Source of the DNA: Spirochaetales bacterium
GTDB lineage: Bacteria > Spirochaetota > Spirochaetia > Sphaerochaetales > Sphaerochaetaceae
DNA length: 48,229 bases
Reading direction: 5' to 3'
Assembly (NCBI GenBank): GCA_017478205.1
Contig: JAFVDZ010000019.1
Span: 1-48,229 of the forward strand
The position numbers and the translations under genes were made by a program. Shown piece by piece: positions 9,201 to 15,522 of the stretch; positions within the stretch are counted from its first letter, which is position 1, and the number at the start of each line of letters is the position of its first letter. Under the pieces are notes generated by a model. That model was not told the DNA's origin and ran no database searches. It saw only the letters and a program-made list of their open reading frames with translations.

Positions 9201-9350
9201 GTATTGATTGAATACAGGTACTTTGTGTTTACCCTCATCATGATAGAATTCATCATAGTGGATTCCAAATATGGATTTCTGATTTTTTAATTCCCCTATC
9301 ACTCTCTCTACTAGATTCCCGAAAGGAATCGGTCGCATGATATCTGCCAT
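6231..9350 (-). CDS. ygfK: YgfK-type multidomain Fe-S flavoprotein (putative selenate reductase family)
   Basis: A 1039-residue protein with YgfK architecture. Residues about 50-430 are a dihydroorotate-dehydrogenase-like barrel (MPLGPAAGPHTQLAQNI, TISTMHGCPPKEIE). Residues about 456-515 are a GltD-like Fe-S region (CYVAPCVVACPIHQD, CDHQCQLHC). At 554-600 is an FAD-binding motif (AVIGAGPAGLASCLF), and at 682-705 an NAD(P)H-binding motif (VVVVGGGNTAMDAA). The C-terminus (886-965) is cysteine-rich and ferredoxin-like, including CNECGNCEAFCP. Despite the 'selenate reductase' name, a role in electron transfer for purine catabolism beside ssnA and xdh is considered more likely. The start has AAGGAG upstream and a strong promoter with phased repeats. 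Confidence 0.92.
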   Translation of the reverse strand: MADIMRPIPFGNLVERVIGELKNQKSIFGIHYDEFYHDEGKHKVPVFNQYCTMPLGPAAGPHTQLAQNIITSYLVGSRFIELKTVQIMDTLEIEKPCIDARDEGYNVEWSTEYTIPKAFDEYLKAWIVVHMLQCCQQNGEFTSPSFIFNMSVGYNLEGIKQERMQWYIDSMIDCSKVPTFEKYKNELCELLDKGLLSGTPYDGLEEKVKAMLPLISPHISPNVTISTMHGCPPKEIEAICTYMLTEKHLDTFVKLNPTLLGYDTVRGILDDLGFNYVGLRRDTFTKDLQYPDAVSMLTRLIALGKKEKKVFGVKLTNTLGSVNDQGQLPGEEMYMSGRTLLPISTTVARKLSHEFGGLLPISYSGGATALTVKDLFETGIRPITLATDMLKPGGYSRLTQLADILNGSDAWDMNIIDLDKLDKLNDKARDPEYITNKDFRGTDRAKIGTPLSLIDCYVAPCVVACPIHQDIPEYIQLMGAGAKAEALSVILEKNALPNITGWICDHQCQLHCTRMDYEGAIHIREVKRLAAEEGREEYLSTIWEKPEEPTEIKAAVIGAGPAGLASCLFLARAGFDVTLFEREKTAGGVVRQVIPEFRIPEEIVQRDVDFILSHGVKTHFGAKAEETTVDALKKAGFDYLFYATGAEKERGLKLTGNGKVVDAIEYLASLKKGEDLKLGKNVVVVGGGNTAMDAARALLKSGKNVTDIYRRSVSEMPADKEEYKLAKNEGVKFMFLANPSDLTDGILTVDKMALGEKDSSGRRRPVETGGKETIPCDAVVAAVGEMPHGERLSALGLVLNEKGYPLGDESRGIYVVGDMASGPSTVVRCMASARKAVDECIASINEEVEDNTEEEITELSESELDELTKAENLYFRELREKKHHICTSCNTPCGDELLKREAKRCLECSYLCNKCTEVCPNRANVAVDVRNYGFFENPYQILHIDAYCNECGNCEAFCPHDGGPYLKKFTLFSRQDDFENSTNSGFLKDGEQIILRLDGKVSKGSIKNNAIELDAPNEILALINEVFVSYSYLLNKVDE

Positions 9351-9390
9351 AGCCTGCTCCTTTTTTAACGAAAAAGTTGTTGTTCACTTA

Positions 9391-9419
9391 ATTATCAAGC
9401 CGAAATAGTGATAAGTCAA
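9391..9419 (-). promoter_or_regulatory. ygfK promoter
   Basis: On the minus strand, TTGACT (9419-9414), a 17-base spacer and GATAAT (9396-9391). The leader is about 34 bases and has an AAGGAG ribosome-binding site before ygfK. CAACA/TGTTG repeats sit immediately upstream of the -35 box. Confidence 0.75.
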
Positions 9420-9428
9420 AGGATTTTG

Positions 9429-9463
9429 CAACAAATTGCAACAATATTGGATCTCGAGCAACA
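9429..9463 (+). promoter_or_regulatory. Three helically phased CAACA repeats upstream of ygfK
   Basis: GCAACA occurs at 9428, 9438 and 9458, so copies are spaced 10 and 20 bases apart on the same DNA face. The second and third copies extend their similarity (TGCAACAATATTGG and AGCAACAATTCTGG). The block ends about 10 bases upstream of the -35 box of the ygfK promoter, the usual position for an activator. A two-copy version lies upstream of xdhA. The 9351-9708 gap also holds the glyA terminator and a nested palindrome (9479-9515); the rest is AT-rich with no gene seen. Confidence 0.5.
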
Positions 9464-9478
9464 ATTCTGGGAGCAAAA

Positions 9479-9515
9479 TCTGCAATATAGAACAAAATTC
9501 TATTGAAAATGCAGA
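9479..9515. repeat. Nested inverted repeats upstream of ygfK
   Basis: An outer pair TCTGCA (9479-9484) / TGCAGA (9510-9515) encloses an inner pair ATAGAA (9487-9492) / TTCTAT (9498-9503). The element is about 60 bases upstream of the ygfK -35 box. It could be an operator or chance AT-rich symmetry; no function can be assigned. Confidence 0.3.
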
Positions 9516-9660
9516 ATTATTCACTAAACAAAAGAAAATTTTAGGTAATTAAAAAATCATTGATATCGGTATTATTTTCCTTATCCTTCATCTTTGTTTG
9601 CATCAAGTTGGAGAATGATAGTACATTCATGGATTTCGATATCAAGACACTAAGAAAAGT

Positions 9661-9693
9661 AAAGCGTCCCGAGAAAAAGACTTGGGACGCTTT
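9661..9693 (-). terminator. glyA terminator
   Basis: AAAGCGTCCC (9661-9670) pairs perfectly with GGGACGCTTT (9684-9693) around a 13-base loop, 16 bases past the glyA stop. On the minus strand a T-rich stretch (TTTACTTTTC) follows. Confidence 0.8.
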
Positions 9694-9708
9694 CTTGTTC
9701 TATGCCTC

Positions 9709-11217
9709 TTATAGGAATTCTTCCTTGATAAAATCGAGGTCAAGTTCTGGATAGAGAGGGAACTTCTTTAATAGCTCACGAACTCTCAAGTTGGCTTCCC
9801 TGATCACTTCCTCATGGCACTCAGCCTTGTTCTTGCTCAGCTTTCCTGCATTCTCACCTTTTGTAAGCAGTTTTGGCTTACTGTTCTTTAGAACGACAGC
9901 GATGATAGAAGCAATCTGCTTCATCTCATTTTGTCCCATACCCAATGTAGTGACTGCAGGAGTTCCGATTCTGAGTCCAGAAGTATACCAAGGACCATTC
10001 TTGTCAAATGGAAGTGCATTTCTATTCAGTGTGATCCCACACTCTCTCAAGATGCTCTCTGCCTGACGGCCATTTAGGCCAAAGCCAGTTACATCGATAA
10101 GCATCAGATGGTTATCAGTTCCATCGGTTGCAACAGGAATGTGCTCCTCTGCAAAGGCATTGGCCATCGCCTTGGAGTTTTCAACTATCCTTCTTGCGTA
10201 ATCTTTATATTTATCAGAAAGTGCCTCTTCGAATGCAATTGCCTTTGCTGCGATTACATGAGGAAGTGGGCCACCGATCACCAGTGGACACCCCTTATCA
10301 ACAGCATCTGCAAATTCACTCTTACATAGTATCATGCCACCTCTAGGTCCACGAAGAGTCTTGTGAGTGGTCGTAGTTACTACATCTGCCCAGAGGACAG
10401 GGTTGTATTCATCAACAAAGACACCTCCTGCAACAAGACCTGCAAAGTGTGCCATGTCGACCATGAAGACTGCGCCAACAGAGTGTGCAATTTCAGCCAT
10501 TCTCCTAAAGTCGAGCTTTCTTGGGTAAGCTGAATATCCAGCAAGCAGAATTAGAGGTCTAACTTCCTCTGCCTGTCTCTGTAACTCATCGTAATCGATC
10601 AGGCCAGTCTCTCTATCAACTGTATATGAGTAGGATTCGAAAAGCTGTGCAGAGATATTCTGTCTGTAGCCGTGAGTCAAATGGCCACCTGAATAATAAT
10701 CGAGACCCATAAGACGCTGGTTGTGACAAAGCTCTCTGATCTTGGTCCAATCCTCCTGGCTCATATTGGAAACATTCGTCACTCCCATTGCTTCCAAGGC
10801 TGGCATCTCAACCCTCTGCGAGAGGATTGCCCAATATGCACACAGATTTGCATCTGCACCCGAGTGCGGCTGGACATATGCATGCTCTGCACCAAAGAGC
10901 TTGCATGCAAGATGGCAGGCTCTCTCTTCTATTGCATCGACATTGTCGCACCCCGCATAGAAGCGGTGCATTGGATAACCTTCTGCATATTTATCTGTAA
11001 GCAGGTTGCCCATGGCACTCTGGCAAGCGATAGAAGAAAAGTTCTCACTGGCAATAAGTTTGAGATACTCAGTTCTCTGATCTGAAAGTTCACGCACTAT
11101 ATTGCTTGCAATTTCAGGAGATACTTTCCTGATGTTCTCAAGTGCACCAAGATACATTGCCATTTCGGCATTTATTCTTCCACCATTCTTCTCAATATAC
11201 TTTGTTAACGAATCCAT
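9709..11217 (-). CDS. glyA: Serine hydroxymethyltransferase
   Basis: A PLP enzyme converting serine and tetrahydrofolate to glycine and 5,10-methylene-tetrahydrofolate. Clear motifs are KLIASENFSS, AYVQPHSGADAN, MVDMAHFAGLVAGG and TTTTHKTLRGPRGGMI with the PLP lysine. At about 502 residues it is longer than the common 415-430 aa bacterial form. The extra residues lie mainly after the HSGADAN motif, as I recall for spirochaete and chlamydial GlyA. Two ATGs are in frame, at 11223 and 11217. There is no Shine-Dalgarno sequence, and the -10 box of a good promoter ends six bases before the second ATG, so the start at 11217 is preferred on a leaderless transcript. It is divergent from the sensor kinase gene. 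Confidence 0.95.
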   Translation of the reverse strand: MDSLTKYIEKNGGRINAEMAMYLGALENIRKVSPEIASNIVRELSDQRTEYLKLIASENFSSIACQSAMGNLLTDKYAEGYPMHRFYAGCDNVDAIEERACHLACKLFGAEHAYVQPHSGADANLCAYWAILSQRVEMPALEAMGVTNVSNMSQEDWTKIRELCHNQRLMGLDYYSGGHLTHGYRQNISAQLFESYSYTVDRETGLIDYDELQRQAEEVRPLILLAGYSAYPRKLDFRRMAEIAHSVGAVFMVDMAHFAGLVAGGVFVDEYNPVLWADVVTTTTHKTLRGPRGGMILCKSEFADAVDKGCPLVIGGPLPHVIAAKAIAFEEALSDKYKDYARRIVENSKAMANAFAEEHIPVATDGTDNHLMLIDVTGFGLNGRQAESILRECGITLNRNALPFDKNGPWYTSGLRIGTPAVTTLGMGQNEMKQIASIIAVVLKNSKPKLLTKGENAGKLSKNKAECHEEVIREANLRVRELLKKFPLYPELDLDFIKEEFL

Positions 11218-11223
11218 GGGCAT

Positions 11224-11252
11224 AGAGTATGCCTATTTTGGTTTCATATCAA
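11224..11252 (-). promoter_or_regulatory. glyA promoter, predicted leaderless
   Basis: TTGATA (11252-11247), a 17-base spacer, TACTCT (11229-11224), then six bases and the ATG at 11217. The predicted transcription start is the A of that ATG. Confidence 0.6.
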
Positions 11253-11253
11253 G

Positions 11254-11283
11254 TTGGCAGAGCTAATTCCACTATGGTAAACT
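11254..11283 (+). promoter_or_regulatory. Sensor kinase promoter, predicted leaderless
   Basis: TTGGCA (11254-11259), an 18-base spacer, TAAACT (11278-11283), then six bases and the second of two consecutive ATGs (11290). Its -35 box is one base away from the divergent glyA -35 box, so the two promoters probably compete for polymerase. Confidence 0.5.
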
Positions 11284-11286
11284 GAA

Positions 11287-12999
11287 ATGATGAGAAAACC
11301 GAAGACAAGTATCTTTACACGCCTTCTATCCTACTTCCTGTTAATTCTCATATTTCCAACCTTTTCGCTTACCGTCTATAACGTTATAGCGAGAGAGAAC
11401 AGGCTGAGAGATGACCTGAGCCACCAGGCAGCACTCAGGCTGGAAACAGATAGAGACACAATAATGGAAGCGATGGATACATATAGGCACAAAGCCTATG
11501 TCATCTCATCATCTGAAAATATTCTCTCAATTCTTGAAGGCAAGGAATCAAACCTTTCTGATGTGTATGCAACACTGTTCGATGTGATGAAGGGAGATAC
11601 ATACCTTGCCGATGCATATGTAATATCAAAAGATGGTTCGATAAGGATTTCGACCAGTATCTTCCCTGAAAGTTATGATATCAGGGTACATAACAACGAC
11701 AGAGAACAGGGAAATGTTCTCAGTGAAGTTATGGGACAAAACAAAGATCCGAGATCTTCGATAATTACACTAGGACAGAATAGGATTTCATATAGAGGCT
11801 ACAGAGTTCTATTTTCGATCTTGAGAAGCATCTTGGACAAGAATTCCAATCTACTTGGATATACAATCATCGATGTATACTCTGAAGCGGTCATTCCAAA
11901 ACTCAAGGGCAGCGAGCTCTTTGCTGACGAAATTCTAATGGACAAGAACAGTTATCTTGGCTATTCACTGCTCCACACTGACCTTGCAGGCACCATGGAC
12001 AAGTTCCCTGATATAGATGATAAGAATATGGTCGTCTCGAAGCTCGACTTCAACTCCTTCTCCCTCATTTCTGTAATAAACCCTGAACCTTTCAGGAACA
12101 CAGGAAAGACCATATACAAGGCACTTTCCATCACACTTGTCTTTGGAGTCCTCATATCTGTCATATTCACGCTGATCTTCTCCAACTCGATCTCAAAGCG
12201 CCTCAACAAGATGATCATGACGATGAGAAGGATTGAAAATGGAGAGCTTGATCTTACACTTGAAAAGGAAACCGGAATTACCGAATTCGACACTCTAGCT
12301 GGCTCCTTCAATTTGATGGTTGGCAGGATATCTCACCTGATCGAAGCAAGGTCAGAGGAGGAAAGGAAACTCAGGGAGGCAGAAAGAAAGGCATTCGAAA
12401 GCCAGTTAAATCCTCACTTCATCTTCAATACACTCTCGACCATCAAGTCCCTTGCGAGACTAGATGGAGAGGACAAGATATATACAATCAGCGTGGAGCT
12501 TGGAAGATTGCTCCGCTCCTCGCTTACAAACACATCACCAGAGAGCACAGTAAGGGAAGCACTCAAGCTCTGTGAGGGATGGCTGAAGATACAGAAAATC
12601 CGTTTCGAGGATACATTGGATTATAAGATCGATGCAGATGAAGAAACTCTTGATCTGACGATACCTAAACTTATCATACAGCCACTAGTTGAAAATGCAG
12701 TAATCCACGGGCTTGAAGAATCCCTATCTCAAGGGTGCGTCACCATATCAGTCAAGAAACATGATGGCAAACTCGAAATTGTCGTTCTAGATGATGGAAA
12801 AGGACTTGATAACCCAGAGCTTTTCAAAGATTTTTCAAAACTTGAAAACTCTGGCCATGTCGGTATCTACAATATCTATATGCGCCTCAAACTCAAATAT
12901 GGTGACAATTTCGAGTTCTCTATCCAGAATGGAGACAAAGGCACAATATCAAGAATTGTTCTTCCAGCTGAGAAAAAAGGAGATGAAAACCATGAGTGA
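11287..12999 (+). CDS. YesM-family sensor histidine kinase
   Basis: A 570-residue membrane kinase. It has an N-terminal transmembrane helix (about 11-33), an extracytoplasmic sensor region (about 35-275, probably Cache-like), a second helix (about 278-300), a HAMP linker (SKRLNKMIMTMRRIENGELDL), a His_kinase domain with the phospho-acceptor H377 in QLNPHFIFNTL, and a HATPase_c domain (LVENAVIHGLEE, DDGKGL). The LNPHFIFN box is typical of YesM/LytS-type kinases that partner AraC-type regulators, and such a regulator gene overlaps its stop by eight bases. These systems usually sense carbohydrates, often with ABC importers. Start: ATG-ATG at 11287/11290 without a ribosome-binding site; 11290 fits a leaderless mRNA. 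Confidence 0.9.
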   Translation: MMRKPKTSIFTRLLSYFLLILIFPTFSLTVYNVIARENRLRDDLSHQAALRLETDRDTIMEAMDTYRHKAYVISSSENILSILEGKESNLSDVYATLFDVMKGDTYLADAYVISKDGSIRISTSIFPESYDIRVHNNDREQGNVLSEVMGQNKDPRSSIITLGQNRISYRGYRVLFSILRSILDKNSNLLGYTIIDVYSEAVIPKLKGSELFADEILMDKNSYLGYSLLHTDLAGTMDKFPDIDDKNMVVSKLDFNSFSLISVINPEPFRNTGKTIYKALSITLVFGVLISVIFTLIFSNSISKRLNKMIMTMRRIENGELDLTLEKETGITEFDTLAGSFNLMVGRISHLIEARSEEERKLREAERKAFESQLNPHFIFNTLSTIKSLARLDGEDKIYTISVELGRLLRSSLTNTSPESTVREALKLCEGWLKIQKIRFEDTLDYKIDADEETLDLTIPKLIIQPLVENAVIHGLEESLSQGCVTISVKKHDGKLEIVVLDDGKGLDNPELFKDFSKLENSGHVGIYNIYMRLKLKYGDNFEFSIQNGDKGTISRIVLPAEKKGDENHE

Positions 13000-13765
13000 G
13001 CAAGAAAAACTGTCGTTGATAATAGTTGAAGATGAAAAGATCCTGCTCAGGGAGCTTATGAATACTATCTCCTGGAATGAGCTCGGTATCATGGTAACAG
13101 CGACTGCCACCGATGGAGAGGAAGGAGAAAGACTTATCAAGGAGACTGCTCCAGATATCGTAATTACTGATATAAAGCTGCCAAAGAAGGATGGCCTTGA
13201 GATGATCGCAGATTGCAATCTTCTCTATCAGAATGTCATTGTCCTCTCTGGCTATACAGATTTCAAATACACAAGAAAGGCGATCCAGCTCGGAATCTAC
13301 GACTACCTTGAAAAGCCTGTAGACGATGAAGAACTAGAAAATATATTGAAAAAGCTCTCAAAAAGAATCAGAGAGGAACATGAGAAGGAAAGCTCGATGC
13401 GGACAGGAGGCACAGGTGAAGCAATAAAGCTACCTCGAACTGTCAACAACCATCAGGTCAATTGTGTAATTGGCTTCATCAGAGAAAACTATGCATCTCC
13501 AATTGGTCTTTCAGATGCAGCAGAATTTGCAAAGTTATCTGAAAACCACCTTTCTACCCTATTCAGGGAAGAATCAGGGATAAACTTCCTGCAATATCTC
13601 AACGCATACAGGATCAACAAGGCTGTTGAACTTATGAAAAAGGAAGGTATAAACATCAGCGAGATCGCAACCAGCTGTGGCTTTCCGACCCCTGGTTACT
13701 TTGCCAAGATATTCAAACGTTTCTTGGGACAGTCCCCTACTCAGTTCAGAGATTCCCGCTTCTGA
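12992..13765 (+). CDS. YesN-type response regulator with AraC DNA-binding domain
   Basis: A 257-residue response regulator. The receiver domain (1-125) has VEDEK acidic residues, phospho-acceptor D60 (VITDIKLPKKDG) and the K of EKPVDD. The C-terminal AraC domain (about 155-257) shows LSENHLSTLFREESG, INISEIATSCGFPTPGYFAKIFKRFLGQSP. The start overlaps the kinase stop by eight bases, with GGAG nine bases upstream, so kinase and regulator are coupled. The 3' end overlaps the convergent solute-binding-protein gene by 25 bases. The obvious target is that neighbouring binding-protein gene, but this is inference. Confidence 0.92.
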   Translation: MSEQEKLSLIIVEDEKILLRELMNTISWNELGIMVTATATDGEEGERLIKETAPDIVITDIKLPKKDGLEMIADCNLLYQNVIVLSGYTDFKYTRKAIQLGIYDYLEKPVDDEELENILKKLSKRIREEHEKESSMRTGGTGEAIKLPRTVNNHQVNCVIGFIRENYASPIGLSDAAEFAKLSENHLSTLFREESGINFLQYLNAYRINKAVELMKKEGINISEIATSCGFPTPGYFAKIFKRFLGQSPTQFRDSRF

Positions 13766-15063
13766 TTCTCATCAAGGAGTTCCTGTGCGCTACTTTTAAG
13801 GAAGATATATGCAGTCTCTGGCTCCACACCTTGAAGCATTACCGATTCAACCGCATCGCCAATAAGCTTTTGCAGTGCATTGGAATTTGGAGAACTGTAA
13901 AGTGCATGACTCTTTCGCATGTCATCAGCAAAGACCTTCGAGTATGGAATATTTTGATACGTACTTGACCCTATGAGCTCATGGGTCGGCTGAACAAGAT
14001 TAACTCTTTCAAGGTATTCAACTGAATGAGAGAGCATATAGCCAATAAATTCCCACGCAAGACGCTGTGTCTTTTCACTCTTTGATGAATTTACCATGAA
14101 ATACTGCCCATAGTAGCAGGCTGCTACATCCCTTACGCTATCCTTGAAACGTGGAAAAGGTACAACCATCCAGTCATCACTGATATAGAATTCCGGGTTT
14201 TCACTCTTGATTCTTGCTTCCTGATATAATCCAGTATTTGCCATAGCAACCTGTCCATCATTCAAATTGAAAAGATACCTGGCATTCTTGTAAGTTGGAG
14301 ATCCAAGATTTAAACCGAACGGACCCCAATCTCTCATGAATGTAAGCCACTTTACCCAAGCTTCCTTTCCAACAATCGCTTCTTTTCCATCTTCACTGAT
14401 CAGACTTCCTCCAAGCTGTTCGACCATTGGAATCATAGCTTCAAGATAGTATGGATATCTGAAATCGAAACCACGGCGTACTATGATTCCATTTGTATCC
14501 CTTACTACCAGTCTCTTTGATAGTTCCACCATATCTTCCCAGGTCCTTGGATACTCTGTCTCAGGATCGATTCCGGCTTCTCTGAAAACTCTCTTGTTTA
14601 TGAAAATGGACCAATTGGTCATTTCAAGAGGAAGACCATATGGCTTTCCCTCAAACATGCATGGCTCAAGAGAGCCTGGGATGTATGCATCTTCAAGCGC
14701 CTTAAGACTTGAATACCCTACACTCTTGTAGTCGACAGGAGATACCTTTTCTGCATCAATGAATTGATATGCTTCGACACTGGAGAGATTGAAAATTGTA
14801 GGACCTGCTCCTGCAATAAAGGCATTGCGGACCAAGGAAAGCATCTTGAAAGAAGAAAACCTCTTTATGTCTATGAAAACATTGGGGTGCATCTGCATGA
14901 ACTCTTTGGCATACCTATCCTCAAGAACCTGTCTGTTTACATCATCATGTGTCCAATATTCGATGACAATCTTCTCCTCTTCCATCGAGCCTCTGGCAAA
15001 TAGAGATAAAAGGAGAACTTGAAGAAAAATGATGATAAAGAGTTTTCTCATGTTGTTATCCAT
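13741..15063 (-). CDS. Orphan ABC solute-binding protein (family 1, sugar-type)
   Basis: About 440 residues with an N-terminal signal peptide (IIIFLQVLLLSLFARG) but no lipobox cysteine, followed by a family 1 sugar-binding fold (EYWTHDDVNRQVLEDRYAKEF, LEMTNWSIFINKRVFREAGIDP, TWEDMVELSKRL, GQVAMANTG). No permease genes are adjacent. It faces a YesM/YesN two-component system and overlaps the regulator gene by 25 bases tail to tail, so it may serve as the periplasmic ligand receptor for that kinase or work with permeases elsewhere. Start: ATG at 15063, chosen because a TTGAAA-N16-TAAAAT promoter ends seven bases before it and there is no ribosome-binding site; a GTG one codon upstream is possible. 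Confidence 0.85.
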   Translation of the reverse strand: MDNNMRKLFIIIFLQVLLLSLFARGSMEEEKIVIEYWTHDDVNRQVLEDRYAKEFMQMHPNVFIDIKRFSSFKMLSLVRNAFIAGAGPTIFNLSSVEAYQFIDAEKVSPVDYKSVGYSSLKALEDAYIPGSLEPCMFEGKPYGLPLEMTNWSIFINKRVFREAGIDPETEYPRTWEDMVELSKRLVVRDTNGIIVRRGFDFRYPYYLEAMIPMVEQLGGSLISEDGKEAIVGKEAWVKWLTFMRDWGPFGLNLGSPTYKNARYLFNLNDGQVAMANTGLYQEARIKSENPEFYISDDWMVVPFPRFKDSVRDVAACYYGQYFMVNSSKSEKTQRLAWEFIGYMLSHSVEYLERVNLVQPTHELIGSSTYQNIPYSKVFADDMRKSHALYSSPNSNALQKLIGDAVESVMLQGVEPETAYIFLKSSAQELLDENQKRESLN

Positions 15064-15070
15064 CACAGAA

Positions 15071-15098
15071 ATTTTACACGATGTTTTTCACTTTTCAA
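15071..15098 (-). promoter_or_regulatory. Solute-binding protein promoter, predicted leaderless
   Basis: TTGAAA (15098-15093), a 16-base spacer, TAAAAT (15076-15071), then seven bases to the ATG at 15063. Confidence 0.6.
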
Positions 15099-15114
15099 GC
15101 CAAATAGAGAATTC

Positions 15115-15144
15115 TTGACAGCGTAGGATTATAAAATCTATACT
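15115..15144 (+). promoter_or_regulatory. infA promoter
   Basis: TTGACA (15115-15120, consensus -35), an 18-base spacer, TATACT (15139-15144). The predicted start at about 15151 leaves a 35-base leader with GGAGG before the GTG of infA. Confidence 0.8.
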
Positions 15145-15185
15145 CATTAAGGACTTTTATAAAAAGTAATTATTTCGGAGGAAAT

Positions 15186-15404
15186 GTGGCTAAAGAAGAA
15201 GCTATAGAAGTAGAAGGAGTTGTCAAAGAAGCTCTCCCTAACACAAAATTTCGCGTAGAGCTTACAAACAAGCTCGTTATCATCGCACACCTTTCAGGAA
15301 AGATGAGAAAGCATTATATCAGAATCGTACCTGGCGACATCGTCAAGGTAGAGCTTTCACCATATGATCTTTCCAAGGGTCGCATCGTTTATAGAGAGCG
15401 CTAA
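15186..15404 (+). CDS. infA: Translation initiation factor IF-1
   Basis: A 72-residue S1/OB-fold protein with the standard IF-1 sequence: [45 protein letters not shown], and a C-terminal [17 protein letters not shown]-1 binds the 30S A site and helps IF-2 and IF-3 in initiation. The start is GTG at 15186 with GGAGG five bases upstream. It is a single-gene unit with its own near-consensus promoter and is followed by two hairpins, fitting high constitutive expression. Confidence 0.97.
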   Translation: MAKEEAIEVEGVVKEALPNTKFRVELTNKLVIIAHLSGKMRKHYIRIVPGDIVKVELSPYDLSKGRIVYRER

Positions 15405-15417
15405 TGAGAAAGACTCT

Positions 15418-15440
15418 CTTCACTTAAGGGTAAAGTGAAG
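15418..15440 (+). terminator. Hairpin after infA
   Basis: CTTCACTT (15418-15425) pairs with AAGTGAAG (15433-15440) around a 7-base loop, 13 bases past the infA stop. There is no T run directly after it; it may protect the mRNA end rather than terminate. Confidence 0.45.
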
Positions 15441-15460
15441 CTAATTCTGAAAACAGAGAA

Positions 15461-15491
15461 AACACGCAGGAGAAGAAACCTCTCGCGTGTT
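15461..15491. terminator. Bidirectional terminator between infA and the Smr gene
   Basis: AACACGC (15461-15467) pairs with GCGTGTT (15485-15491), with a further GAG/CTC pairing inside. T-rich sequence flanks it on both strands (TTATTTTATC on plus, TTTTCTCTGTTTT on minus), so it can end transcripts from either convergent gene. Confidence 0.7.
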
Positions 15492-15522
15492 ATTTTATCT
15501 CAAAATTACATTTAAATTTGTT

